From Tigriopus japonicus (taxonomy: Eukaryota > Arthropoda > Copepoda > Harpacticoida > Harpacticidae), in contig CM021323.1 in NCBI GenBank assembly GCA_010645155.1, forward strand, positions 2,957,835 through 3,021,834: a DNA stretch of 64,000 nt, written 5' to 3'. Each line of letters begins with the position of its first letter. The first letter of the stretch is position 1. The notes beneath the pieces are model-generated. The model saw only the letters and a list, made by a program, of their open reading frames with translations. It made no database searches and was not told the origin of the DNA. Below, in pieces: positions 1 through 12,000 of this stretch. The translations under genes and the position numbers were made by a program.

Positions 1-1657
1 TGATGCGATAACAGTATCCAGCCCATTTTCGTCTTCCCCTTTTGCGTTCCCTCCAACAGTGTGCGGAACATTGACAGGACAACATAGTAAGTCAAGGGCC
101 CTTTAAGGTATCAGGATGAAAAAAATATTATGTGGGCTTTGCATGATGGGCAAAAGAAGAATTTTTGAAAAATAGACCAAATTGAAAACAAAACAGCTAA
201 AAAGGTGTCAATGATTAGCATGGTTGTGTACAACTACAGAATGGCTTCATCCAATTTCTTGAAATAAGGTTTTGCTTTTGATTTTAGTGTATCTTGAAAC
301 GGGCACAACGGGAAACGCTGGAGCTCTTGCCATCGCGAAAGGAACAGATGCCGGAAGTAGGAACTACCAAATCAAAGTCACCTATTTCACTTGCAACAAC
401 TTGGCTAAGTATGATTTTAGCTTTTTAAACAATCATTTTACATTTCAATAACAAAAGTTATAAATATGTTGAACAGGAAGTTGCTAAATACCAAAGACCT
501 ATGTGTCAAATTGTAACATTCGTCAACGGAACCCAATGCACCGGTTTCACTTGTTTCTTATTGAACGGTTTCTATTTCGAAATATATGTAAAAACTGAAA
601 ATAGTCTAAATTTTAAAAAAACTTACAGACGTAAATGCAGCCGACCTGTGATGTAATTGTAATTGAAAAAATAATGTAATTAAATGTAATTACATTTCAA
701 TTATAAAATAAATAAAAAGTTACAATTACTTTTAGAAAGTAATTGTAGTTGAAATTTAGTCTTTCAACAAGTGTCAAACCAAAACTGGAAATGATGAATC
801 TGATTTTCAGTCACTTCATGAAACAGTTCATCACAGAACATAGCACTGCTAACTATATGGGTAAAACATGGTCATTGAGTAATAAAACTTTTTTTTTCAA
901 GGGCTCCTGCTGGCTGCACCCAATATTTTACAGCATTAAGCGGGTCAATTCAATCGTACAACTACTTTGGAGGTCAGCTTTTGCAAAGTATGAACTACAA
1001 CCACTGTTTCAGACAGAGAGAAGGCAAGTTTCCACAATTCCAAGTGTTCCTCAAAAATTTGTTCAACAATACCTTTAGTAATTAAACGGATATCGTTCCA
1101 AGGAAAAACGTTCCTGTTCAACCCCATCGTTCCTATGGTTCAACTTTCAACGCTCACAACGAATAAGCTTTGACATCGTTTGCTAGTATTTAATCAGAAT
1201 TTTATTTCCACTAGGTTTTTGCCAATTACAAATTAGCGAGTCCACGGCAATTACTCCAGATCCATTCCATGTTTCGGACCTTGCGATTGCAACAAAGGTG
1301 AGTACGCTAAACAGAATACATGGAAACAAAATATGTTCAACTCATGTGTTTGTCCAATATATTCATTTCAGTTCGCTTGTGCTGATCTTAGCTATCTAGC
1401 CTTTCCAACCCCTGCCAATTCAATGTTCTGTGGAGGAATATTGAGTTCGATTGATGCCGATACTATACCGAGTGCATTGAGATGTATGAAAATGCCTTTT
1501 TTCAGAAAATGTATCGCTCCTCGAGTTTTTCATTTTTTCATTTGATATTTTAGCGTCACCTGGCCAAGCATTTCTCGTTGGCTTGCGATCTGTGGCAGGT
1601 GATTTGACCGGCAAAATAGGATTCAACTTGAATTTTAAGCAAGTGGCTTGTTTCTAA
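1..1657 (+). CDS. CUB-like domain secreted protein, 3' part (paralogue A)
   Basis: Spliced gene entering from the left edge. Exons that join in phase: <1-86, 288-408, 902-1023, 1215-1297, 1372-1483, 1554-1657, with TAA at 1655. Exon 1 ends in an FPPTVCGTLTGQH motif; exon 2 begins YLETGTTG; exon 3 has the family signature APAGCTQYF and, at its end, NYNHCFRQREG; exon 4 begins GFCQLQISES; exon 5 has the CGGIL motif; the last exon has KIGFNLNFKQ and ends in Cys-Phe. This is the CUB-like module of a secreted arthropod family of unknown biochemical role. The intron after 1023 starts with gcaagt, a GC donor. Exon order, phase and lengths match gene C at 52830-58793. The signal peptide and cysteine-rich N-terminus lie outside the window. 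Gene B ends convergently at 6073. Exon borders are read by eye. Confidence 0.8.
640..775. repeat. AT-rich repeat rich in AATGTAATT
   Basis: Inside the intron 409-901 of gene A. It opens with CCTGTGATGTAATTGTAATT and then runs through alternating ATGTAATT and AATTACAT words, so it can fold on itself. The same opening is found in reverse orientation at 59850-60014, and a looser copy at 10255-10360. Probably a short non-autonomous transposon; ends not resolved. Confidence 0.4.
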
Positions 1658-4600
1658 GACCAATCGAGAAGATTTTGTGTTGATGCATACAATTTCAGTC
1701 CTCATTGTTAAACTTGACCTATTATGGAGCATTTAGTTTATTGAAATATACAAGGTTCAGTTAAAAACGTTCAACATTTCTTAAATGCGTTATTGCCGTT
1801 ATAGATAATGGCTGTATGAAAAGCTATTGAAAAAATGGCATTAAAATGTTTGGGAAAAGAGTGTAAAATGTACTATTTAGAACAAACAATAGTAACAAAA
1901 AATAACTTTTTTTTTACGTTAGTCTTCTTTTGTCTTAGGAACCTCTGTTAAGTACTGAAAATAGAAATAGAGAAGAAAATTTATATCATTCTGCGAAGTG
2001 AACCCTTGAACAATTTCACTGACAAAAAAGGAAATATTTTGGGTCTTTTGGGCCTGCAAATGCCAGTGTGAACCATTTTAGCGCCACTTGTGGTATACAG
2101 ATTTAGACCTAGTTGACAGGATGTGGTTTTTAATACCATTCTCAACTGTGTCAACTGTCCTTGATGGAACTATTTCTTTCTGGTGGCATTATGTTACCTT
2201 TTAGAGAAATAATGTAACAAAAGCGGACTTTTTGGTAGTTTTTTGAGAAGTAATGTGACAAACTCGAACTTTTTGGTAGTTTTTTTGGATTTTTTTTGAA
2301 ATTTGGTCATTTGCATCATCTAAATTTTGTTTCATAATGCTAAAATAATCATATTTCATCATGATTGTTACAAATTTAATCGCCTCTATTCGTATTTTGA
2401 TTTTGACATCCTTTTTGTAGATCATTCTCAAAAGAACAGGCATTTTTCCCATTTTTCCCATTTTCCAAATTTTTCCAATTTTTGAAGTTTTGGACAAAAA
2501 TTGCCCATTTTTGTAACAACAATGTAAAATGTCATTTACAACCAATATGCGGGCCTGATGATAAACTGAATAGGTACAAAAGTAATGCACTGTATATTCT
2601 TGCTTCTTTATTTTAACTTTGTCATAAAATTAAACATTTTTCCACATCAGTTCTATTGAAACTGGCAATTTAACCACATTTATTTAAAATTTTCCCCATT
2701 AATGTAATTTTGGGCAAAAATCGCAGATTTTGGTAATTACATTGTAAAATATAATTTACATCTGTTTTACAATCTGGTTGGTGGCCCTGATTATTAAAAA
2801 GCAAGTCTGTGGATCTGGAATTGAATACGTTTGACTTAAAACAATCAAATAACACAGTTTTAATTCCTTGAGAACTACAATTGAGCATCAAATGATTGCT
2901 TATTCAATTATTGGGCACTTTTACTTTATAAGTTATGTAAAAAAAATGTCATTTATCCCAATTATACTGCATTTTTACATGAACTCCAGGCTACCATGCA
3001 TGAAAATTGCGGGCTCTTGCTCGTTCCCACTCTATGTAAAACGACTGTAATACCATCCTCCTTGGCCTTTGCTAATAGTAAATACGGCTTGGGCCGATAT
3101 GATTTATCTAAAGACTCTCATACTTGCAGCTTCCATCTATGGCTAATATATTCGTGCCGTTAGGTGCTTTGTCGCTTGGGTACTGATTCGCATAGCTATT
3201 TTTCCGAATCCGCATTTCATCTTCATAACTTCGTGCTGCTTTTCAAGGAATCGCGTAACAAGTTCTAGCGAACAAAAAGTAGAGGCAACTGTTGCATAAA
3301 TATCAGCCGCGAATCGGTTTTAACAACTTAAACAATACTTTATGAAGGAAAGATATCAAAAGCAAACGCAAAATGAAACACTGGTAGCGATTTTTATAAA
3401 TCAATAATATCTTGGGATCCCTACCATTCTAAACCATTCTTAGCCATCCACATAAGAGAAAAGCCTTTAAAATGGCTTTAGTTTGCTACTTGAACTTTAC
3501 ATGTCTTTTTTTTCAAAACGAGAACATTCAAATGAAAATTTGTGCCCCCAACATTGAAATTCATTTCCAGAGAGTAATCATTTGGTTTTTGTTATTCGTG
3601 CATCGTTTCAACAGCAAAATTATGTAATCAGCATCATAAATTTTGTTTGTGTAAGAGAGTATTGCAAATCTTACTTGTTAGTCGATATAATTGGTTTTCT
3701 TGGAAGTCATCCGAAGAGATTTCTCCATCAAAACTCAACACATTTTTGGATTGCCCAATCACCGACAGTATGCTTATAAAATTAACCAATCAGGGGCCTA
3801 TGTTATGATTGATCGAGGTCAGGATGGAAAAAGTGGAAAAGGTTCTATTTGATTGAATTTAAACTTGTCAAATAGTTCAAAGTATATTATCAATTATGTG
3901 CCACTCAGTTTCGGAAATCAATTTCAGAATCATACAATTTCATCACATCCGAAATTTCCAAAAGTGGGAACTTTTGAAATCTTATGGCGGAGGAATTTAC
4001 AAAGCGATTACCAAATTGTGACACTTTTTGGCAGCCGTTTAGAGTTCAATTTCAATAGGGTAATTAAAATGTGGTGTTCTTTTACGTTTTCATGGAGCGA
4101 GAGTGTGGACAAGCGCCAAGACCACCTCATGCTGTGCATGCACTTGCAAAAAGATAAAATTTGGCGTACTTCAAGACTCTGTGCAAAATATGTTGCATTG
4201 ACTAGTTGTAGCAATGTAATAATGGTTTAGCGACACCAAATGAGACATTTTGTTATAAATTTGACACATTTACTTGAGTTATTTTAGGTTTTGCCTTTCT
4301 CCAAGTGGATGCACAGTGCAAGCTAGCCGTATGGCTTGTCTTAGTTCTTGCTCCATGAATGTTCAACAATTCCATACTTTAATTCTCCTATAAGCACCTT
4401 AAACAAAGTCTGACGTTAGAGAAAAGGTTATACCTTTTCATGATCGCACTCAATTGCGTTGTCTAAATTTTGGAATGGATTTTGACAATTAAATGATTTT
4501 GTTTGGATAAAGCCGCAACACTTTATATTTCCGATTTTTTGAATTTACAATTACCCTACTTCAAACACAAGTTCGCCCTTCTAATGATATTTGGGAGAAG

Positions 4601-4741
4601 GAAGACAAAATGCTTTTGTCTTAAAACAAAGTTAACGTAGTTTCAAAGCTTTTGTTAAAAAATGATCAAACTAAAATTTGGCCACAAAGTGCTTTTGGTT
4701 AGTCATACCATGGTATCTTCGATTTTCATATTTATTATTAC
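1658..4741. other. Intergenic stretch without a supportable gene
   Basis: Between the end of gene A and the first hAT element. Open frames are short and unlike anything I recognise. Two imperfect copies of a ~46-base unit (TTTTTGGTAGTTTTTT) occur at about 2228-2290. Two AT-rich segments at about 2440-2560 and 2650-2790 share a core (GGGCAAAAATCGC, then GTAAAAT...TTTACA) and may be fragments of one repeat family. Confidence 0.5.
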
Positions 4742-4888
4742 TAGGGAAAGGCAAAAAGTGTAAATCAAAACAAGCTTTTAGTTACCAAAAGTAGCACAAA
4801 AAACAGCCCAAAATCGTAAAATAAAATGCAGAAAAAGATCAAAAGCGGAGATAAAAACCAAAAAATTGCAACTTTTTGCCCGTCCCTA
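4742..4888. mobile_element. hAT-type MITE, 147 bp
   Basis: Inverted ends TAGGGAAAGGCAAAAAGTG and TTGCCCGTCCCTA. Flanks ATTATTAC (4734-4741) and CTTATTAC (4889-4896) agree at 7 of 8 bases, fitting the 8-bp target duplication of hAT elements. No coding capacity. A related piece is at 25033-25185. Confidence 0.7.
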
Positions 4889-4896
4889 CTTATTAC

Positions 4897-5100
4897 ATAA
4901 GCAGGTCTTAATATGCGAGAAGATCTTGGTTCGACTCTCCTCCCAAACTTTTCTCAAGGAAGCTTTTGTCTGCTAATTCACATCCACAGACAACGGAACG
5001 GCACATAATGTTGTCTATCGTCAAAATGTGGTCAAAGGTATGGCTGGTTAGGCTGGCTTTGCTTGGTGTGGAGGATCAAGCTTACAACCCTCCACGTTAA
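4897..5100 (+). repeat. Degenerate tRNA-derived SINE copy
   Basis: Contains a B-box-like GGTTCGACTCTCCTCCC at about 4929-4945, followed by the SINE body also seen at 12374, 26695 and 53716: a GCTAATTCACA(C/T)CCACAGAC block, then GGCTGG..TGGCTTTGCTTGG and ACCCTCC near the end. The tRNA-like head is decayed compared with the 12374 copy. Confidence 0.6.
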
Positions 5101-5609
5101 AGCCAGTTATCTCCTGGTGTCAAGTTGAAGCTTTTTTCCATGAGCTTATTTACGAGCATGCACATAACAAAAAAAAAGTACAGAACTTTGAAATTTTGGA
5201 AAATAAATTGAGAAGTGCTCTTTAGATTTTCAATTACTTTGCAATAAGAGCAATAATATAGAAATAAGAAACGACTGCTAGGTGGCATTTTTTTCCCGAA
5301 TTTTGGCCGCCAAAAGGTAACTTTTGATCTTAACTTTGGCTGTGAACTCTCTTTGGGACCTGGCAAAGCTATCCAAACCTACCCACGTGACTCGTAACCA
5401 TTACTAAGGAGGGAATCGAAGCAAGAGGCTAGAAAATACGATGGTATCTGGCCATGTGGTAAAAGCACAATCAAATCAAGAAACAGCACTTTCGACAAAG
5501 CTTTCCCTCTTTAGTGATTGCCATCTAAAACATTAAATCCTTGGTTTTCGGTCAGAATGAAAGTCAAAATCATAAAGAGAAAATCAAAATTTGCCTGAGT
5601 TATCGCCAA

Positions 5610-5765
5610 AAATGGACGATTTTGCCAATTATTTTCGCAAAATTTCCCCGATTTCGCATAATTTTTCGCCATTGTTGCTCATTTCACCAAATTTATCGCC
5701 AGAGATACTATAATCGTCAGATTTATCGCCAGTGACATCAAAATCGCCAGATTTATATTGTGAGC
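5610..5765. repeat. Short degenerate ATTTATCGCCAG repeats
   Basis: Several imperfect units (TTTTCGCC, ATTTATCGCCAG, AATCGTCAG, AATCGCCAG) occur in a row. Resembles the amplified short repeats inside the larger hAT elements further right, but no flanking inverted ends were found. Confidence 0.4.
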
Positions 5766-6072
5766 AACACGTTGCTCATGAGTGAACACGCTACAGATAG
5801 AAAATATTTTGCTTTCAGTGTAGAAACTATTTTGCTTTTATTTCTTTTTCCTTGGAGAAAAGATTACAAAGACCAATTTCAAATCTGATTGACGGTGAAG
5901 GGCTATTGCGCTCTGTTGTGATCCAATTTTTGGTGAAATTTTTAGGATATAATCAAACTTCTTTGTACCAATACGCTTGAATTTTGCACATCTAGTTTAT
6001 TTGGTATGCATGGTTCAGTTGATAAAACAAATAAAATGGTAAATAGTCATCGTAATTGTCCTCAACGGCATT

Positions 6073-9000
6073 TTAACAATCTTGAAGAGCGTAATTCAGG
6101 TTGAAGCCAATGATCCCAGCTGGCGCAAGACCTTGCTCACCTACCATTGGATCGGTGCCAGCTCCGGCAATCACTTCGTCAGCATTTGTCTTGAAAAGCA
6201 CACGGAATGGTGTTTGTTCGGCTGAAAGTAAAAGGTTCCAAAACTGAGAACATTTTTTTTTGTTGAGTTGTGGAGTTTTTATTACCACTACAAGGCATGG
6301 GATTCCCTGTAATCCCCACTTTCAACTGGATATGCTCATCAAACTTTCCATCATCTTGGATGACAACTCCTAAATCCCTCATGGACGATACCTGCTCAAT
6401 ATCACAGCCTCCATTGTCTTTGAGTGGAGTATCTAATTTTGACGTCCCATACGTCATTGTGCGGAATCTCATCCCGTTCAATGCCATATTGCTCTGACCA
6501 ACCCAAGAGTAGACTTTATACAGTTTTGTCAACCAGTTGGGTTACTATACTAAAATGAGCTCGAAACCATTGCCGTCCAGAAGGTACTATATCATGGACT
6601 ATCAAATAATCTACAAGCTTGGACTTCATGATCTTCTCAAAAGCTTTTTTTGTCATCCTGGAGGTCAGTGAAATGGGCTTAAAATTATTAGGATGAGGCT
6701 TAATTCCGCCCTTGATAATTAGAACAACATGAGCTACTTTCAATGAGGAGAGAAACTTGCCCTGATCCAAGATGCGACGCATCAAATAGGAGAAAACAGG
6801 GGCAAGAACCTCTAATTTTTAATACTACCCCCTGGGCGGAGAGGCTGCGAGATCCCGAAAAACACTTAGCGTTACTGTTTAATAGCTAGAGCAGGGGTAT
6901 GCAACCGGTGGGCCGCGACCCACATCTGGGCCCAAGGGTGGTCGTTGGTGGGCCCAGGAGTTATGGAGAAAGTCCAAAATAGTGGGCCTGGGAGCCATCC
7001 ATAGTACTGTACTCGTGGGCCCAAAGCAATTTGATCTTTAATTCGTGGGCCCATGAACCGTCCACTTTCTTTTTGGTGGGCCCCAACTTCACCAAACCAA
7101 ATTTGGTGGGCCTTTACCCAATAGTGGCTGCCGACTCCTGAGCTTGGGTGTCTCCCTTTCAAGAGTACTTTGTAACGTAACTCAAAATGAACGTTCGAGC
7201 AATGTAATTAACGATCCGAGTTCGCGCTAGTAATGGAAACAATCCAATCACGAATCAGTTTCACGATAGGTTGCCAAACTAGGTCTGACAATTAGCCTTC
7301 TGAGTCTAGTCCAGGAGATCTCGAGAGCTTTAAGTTCTTGATGACCTCAAAAGCATCTTGATTTGTTCCTACCAGATCCTCCCGGGTTATCCTGACTATC
7401 AATCTCAACAACATTACTAGAGTCATGGCCTCCTTTTCCTACCCTTTTTGGAATCAAAAATACACTTGAGAACTGATCTCCAAGCATAATGGCCATTACC
7501 TCATAACATCATTGACAGTTTTACCATCGACCTCAAAAGGTCCTACTGAATGCTTCATTTTTTTCTTTGTGTTTGCAAAAGAGAAAAACTTGGCTTAGTC
7601 TTAACCTCCTGAGAACTTCAGAGGATCAATCATGACCTTCTAATTTTTTTTAAGATTTCAAAGGGGGACATGTCCATCAAGAACCTCTATTCTACCGAAG
7701 ATATTATGATGCCTGTTCAGGCCATCTCAAGCAAGAATACTAGAGGTGTTTTGGAGCAAAAACTTCGTAAGCCATTTAGCAAGTCTCATACTCGCCAAAA
7801 TTCGTTCTTCGTATGTACTGTGGATCCTTGGAATGCACTTCCGATGTCTATTCGTCATCAGGACACGATCTGGCACTTTAAGCGCTTGGTTGGTACCGGA
7901 AGAAGACCTCCCACTGTAGACTGATCACAAAATGTTAATGCCTTGTCTGTTTTTTTTTCTTCTGTGTGTGTCCTTTTTTTGTTTTTTTCTTCTCTTTATT
8001 TTCTTTCCTTCCCCTTCAGTACAATGTTAACTCCCTAGTCTTTTTCATTACAAATCATTTTACATTGCACGACTTATGGTTCTTTTTGTCCATATCAATT
8101 ATCCTCTTGCCTATACTCTATTGCACACCTTGTGTTTCCGAGTGGCTTTTCACAAAATACAAAAAATACAAATACAAAAACTCTACTTTCCTTTTCCATG
8201 GATCAGAATCAATGGAGGCCATAATATTAGCTTGAACTACATTCAACTTGTTTTGGAGGCTGGCTACAACAAAAGGATTTAAAGTACGCCAAAGTCTATT
8301 CAAAAGCTGACAACTCCTTTTGTACAACTTCTTTGTAAGCTTTGATATTCTAGACAATGGCCCACCTTTTAGCGCCATTTCTGGAATGCACAAAGACAAA
8401 CTAACCTATAACTATCAGCCTATTTATGGCTTCATTTATGGATGGTTCCTGGTTTAGAGTGGATATCAAATCCAGCTCTCCCAAGCTTTCAACAATAAGA
8501 GGACGGTGTTCATCTTTGATCCACGCCATTCTTTTTAAAGGTTTAACTCTCAAGCTCATCGACTTCTGAGAAATGGTCTACCGTATCTCAAGAATGTGAT
8601 AATCTGAAAGACTACATGGGGCAACATGGACATACTGGATCAGATCAGGGTCATTGGAAAAAACAAAGTCCAGAACACTCTCTGCTCTGGTTGCAACACC
8701 AACATGTTGAGAGAGTTGAGAGAGATTACGCAAGATCGCAAGCTCTTCCAATGGATGAGTGTAATCGAGCGAATTCAGCTGGGGATTCTGGGGCCAAAAG
8801 AGCTAGGGATACGTCGGAGTCGAGACTCAGCCTCCATAAAATTCAATCAAAGTTAGTGAGCCCAACTCGTTTTTTTTCATTTTGACAACCAATTCAAACA
8901 AGAATTTTTTCCTCACGTAGCAAACTAAAGCTGTGAAATGTCCGAACCTAGTTCTGACCCATCCCTAGTCATTTTGGCCCTAGAATCCACAGCTGAATTC

Positions 9001-12000
9001 GTTCGATTACACTCATCCATTTTTCGAAAGACAGCGATGCTGTTTTCGAAATGGAAATGTACCCATCCGGACTAACCTCCCACTCAACAATGCTAGCCGG
9101 AAAATTGAAGTCACCAACAAAAAAGAGTCGAGAACAAACCTCTTGATTTAACTCCTTTCCTGTATATTCGAGATCTGATGGAAAGGGACAGGAGCTACAA
9201 GAAGGTGGCCGATGCATTGTAACAACCGTAAGATCAAGAGCCTTGATGTGACAAATCAAAACTTCCACAGTACTTCTCCATTCGACATTTGAAAATGACT
9301 AAAATATAAGTCTGTCCTGACATATTAACATAACCCCCCATGTGGGAAGATCGGATTATCAGGGCGTACTCTATCACAACGAACTAGCTTAAAACCAGCT
9401 ATTGCTACTTCTTCGTCTAAAACTCCTGAACGAAGCCAAGTCTCTGTGATAGAAATGAAGGAGACCTCTCTTTCAATGGCTAGCTCCTCCAGTACTCTGA
9501 CCTTTGTGCTGTCTTTTTTGGAAATCAGACAATGCACGTTCAAACAAAGCCCTTTTATGGGCTTAAGGTCTTCCGATGGACCAAGTCTATTAGTTCTTGG
9601 ACCTTCCTGTCTTGTTCCTTTAGCTAAGCTGAAAAAAATAAAGGAAACCCGAATTTACCAGCCACAAAGAGTCAAGTGGGTGCATTCATTCTTTCTTGGT
9701 TATTTTAAAACAATTATTTTTCAGAGAAATGTGAGAATTGAAACTAGACTTGAAAAAATGGAATAGTCAAAAGACTTTAAGCAACCAAAGCTGGCAAACA
9801 ATTATGACTTGCCACATCCCATAGCCATGGATGAAACAATACTTGGATTCAGATTGGGATTATCAATTTGTACTAAAGTGAACTAGATTAGAACCTTTGA
9901 ATTTTGAAAATGTTAAGATATTGAATTTTGTCCATACTGTACGTAACATATTTTACTACACTTTTCTTCGCCCGGAAGCAAGAAATAGAGCTCTTAAACC
10001 AATACTTACTGCAAATTGATTCATCATTTGTAGTGGCGGCTACATCGTCAGTAGTGTCGGCAAAACCGAAAAATCGTCCACAAATTCGCTCATGAACCAT
10101 GGCTGGAATCATGCCAACAACAAACATGTCGGGGTCTGCAGCATCCCTTTCGCCACCAGGAATCTAGAAATAATTCAAAACTTTTTTTTTCAAACCGCGC
10201 TTTTTGACAATTTTGTTGAGTAGAGGTGAATTGCAACAAAAACTTAAAATAATTGAGAAACCAGACATTTGCCGATTACTTTTGAAATGTAATTGATAAA
10301 AATATCATTATTCTTAAATGTAGTTCAGTACAATTACATTAGACTTTAAAAGGAACGATATCTTTTAACAAGGGGAAGGATTTAATCCTAATGTTCAAAA
10401 AATGTTTAAAGAAGCTCGAAGCATGCAACTGAGTGGAGATAGGTTTCGATCTATGACCTTCGACCCTTCGGGTGCAGACAGCCGACGTACCTCGATAATG
10501 ATGGACATCGCATAATATTGGTCAGTGCCATAAAAGATCTCGGCGTCATCATCCAAGAAAATGGAAAGTTTGAGGAACACGTCCAAACTAAAGTAACCAA
10601 GGCTTTCCAAACGTGTGGATAGATCTACAGAACATTGAGGTCAAGAGATCCACTTACAATGAAAACATTGTATAAATCAATTGTCCAGTCCCATTTAGAA
10701 TATGCATCGCCAATCAAGGCTCCAATGTCTCCAGCATTGCTAAACAAGATTCGCATGATCGTGAGTGAGTGGTTTAAGGACTTGGAGACAAACAATCAAG
10801 TTCAACGTAAACGAGATATATTCTCGAGGAGGTACACGACATCAGTCAAAAAGAAAATCATGGTTGACACCAATGCTGGAAGGGATCATGAAGAGCATGA
10901 GCAAGAAAATGTTAAAAGTGGAAAAGGCAAATATCTCTCCAAAGATTAAAAGGGTTTTGCGAAGTTTCACCCTATGTATTTCAGATGTGAGTCATTTGAG
11001 TTATTGGAACAGACTGAAAAGCCTAGGATTGTGCAGTGTTCAGCGCAGGTATGAACGCTATCAAATTCTTAACGTATTCAAATGCCTTCATGGTCTGTGT
11101 CCAAATCCAGGAATTAGTCACACACGAAGTGACAGGAGGGGGATCTCTTGCGATGTTAGGTCTCAACCCAAAATATCTGATAGGAAGTTATTAAAGTGTT
11201 TAAAGAATGCCTTTGTCCTAATAAAGCCCCTGTTCTCTACAATCTTCTTCCGGGGTCCCCTCGAAAGTTTTTTGTTCTAGATGACCCATTGTTGAGCTTC
11301 AAACGCCAATTAGATGATTTTTTAAAGACTATCCCGGACCAGCCTTTTGTACAAGGCTATCCTAGGGCAGCTAACTCGAACACATTAAACGATCAAATAT
11401 CATACAGAGTCTGATACCTCAATGCATGTTTACAGGGAATTTCATTTCCTGTATCGGATAAAAACCCGTAAAAAAAAGAAAAAAAATGTAATTTTCTGTC
11501 TTTTTGCTTGACAGAGCGGGCCGAAAGAAGACAACAAACAACGACACACGAACTAAAACTGATGCGCCAAAATTGGCCGTTTATTCGATTGTTTGGGGTT
11601 TTCATAAATTTGTTTGTTTGGGGAAAATTTGTATCATTTCCAAATAAAAGCAGTGTTGTCGTCATGATTTGTAATAATTTGAAAAACGATTGTCTAGTGA
11701 TCATTTTCGCCTCAATAATAATTCTGTTGAAAGTATTTCTTGGTCTAAGGAGTATATTCCATACAATGGTAACACTTAGTTTTGACCTTCAAAAGTTTTT
11801 ATGAATTTAGCTTGCTGTTGACCTTTTTCTACTCCTTAACTTTCTATGCTTTCTATTCTTCCCGAACCAGAAAAACAGTGAACATATGTTGACTTCTTTT
11901 CTGATTTGTTTGCTTTTATTTGTGACTTGTGTTTGTATGGTACGCTGTTGTTTGCTTGTCTTTGTTCTTTGTTATATTTGTTTGTTTCTCATCAGTAGTA

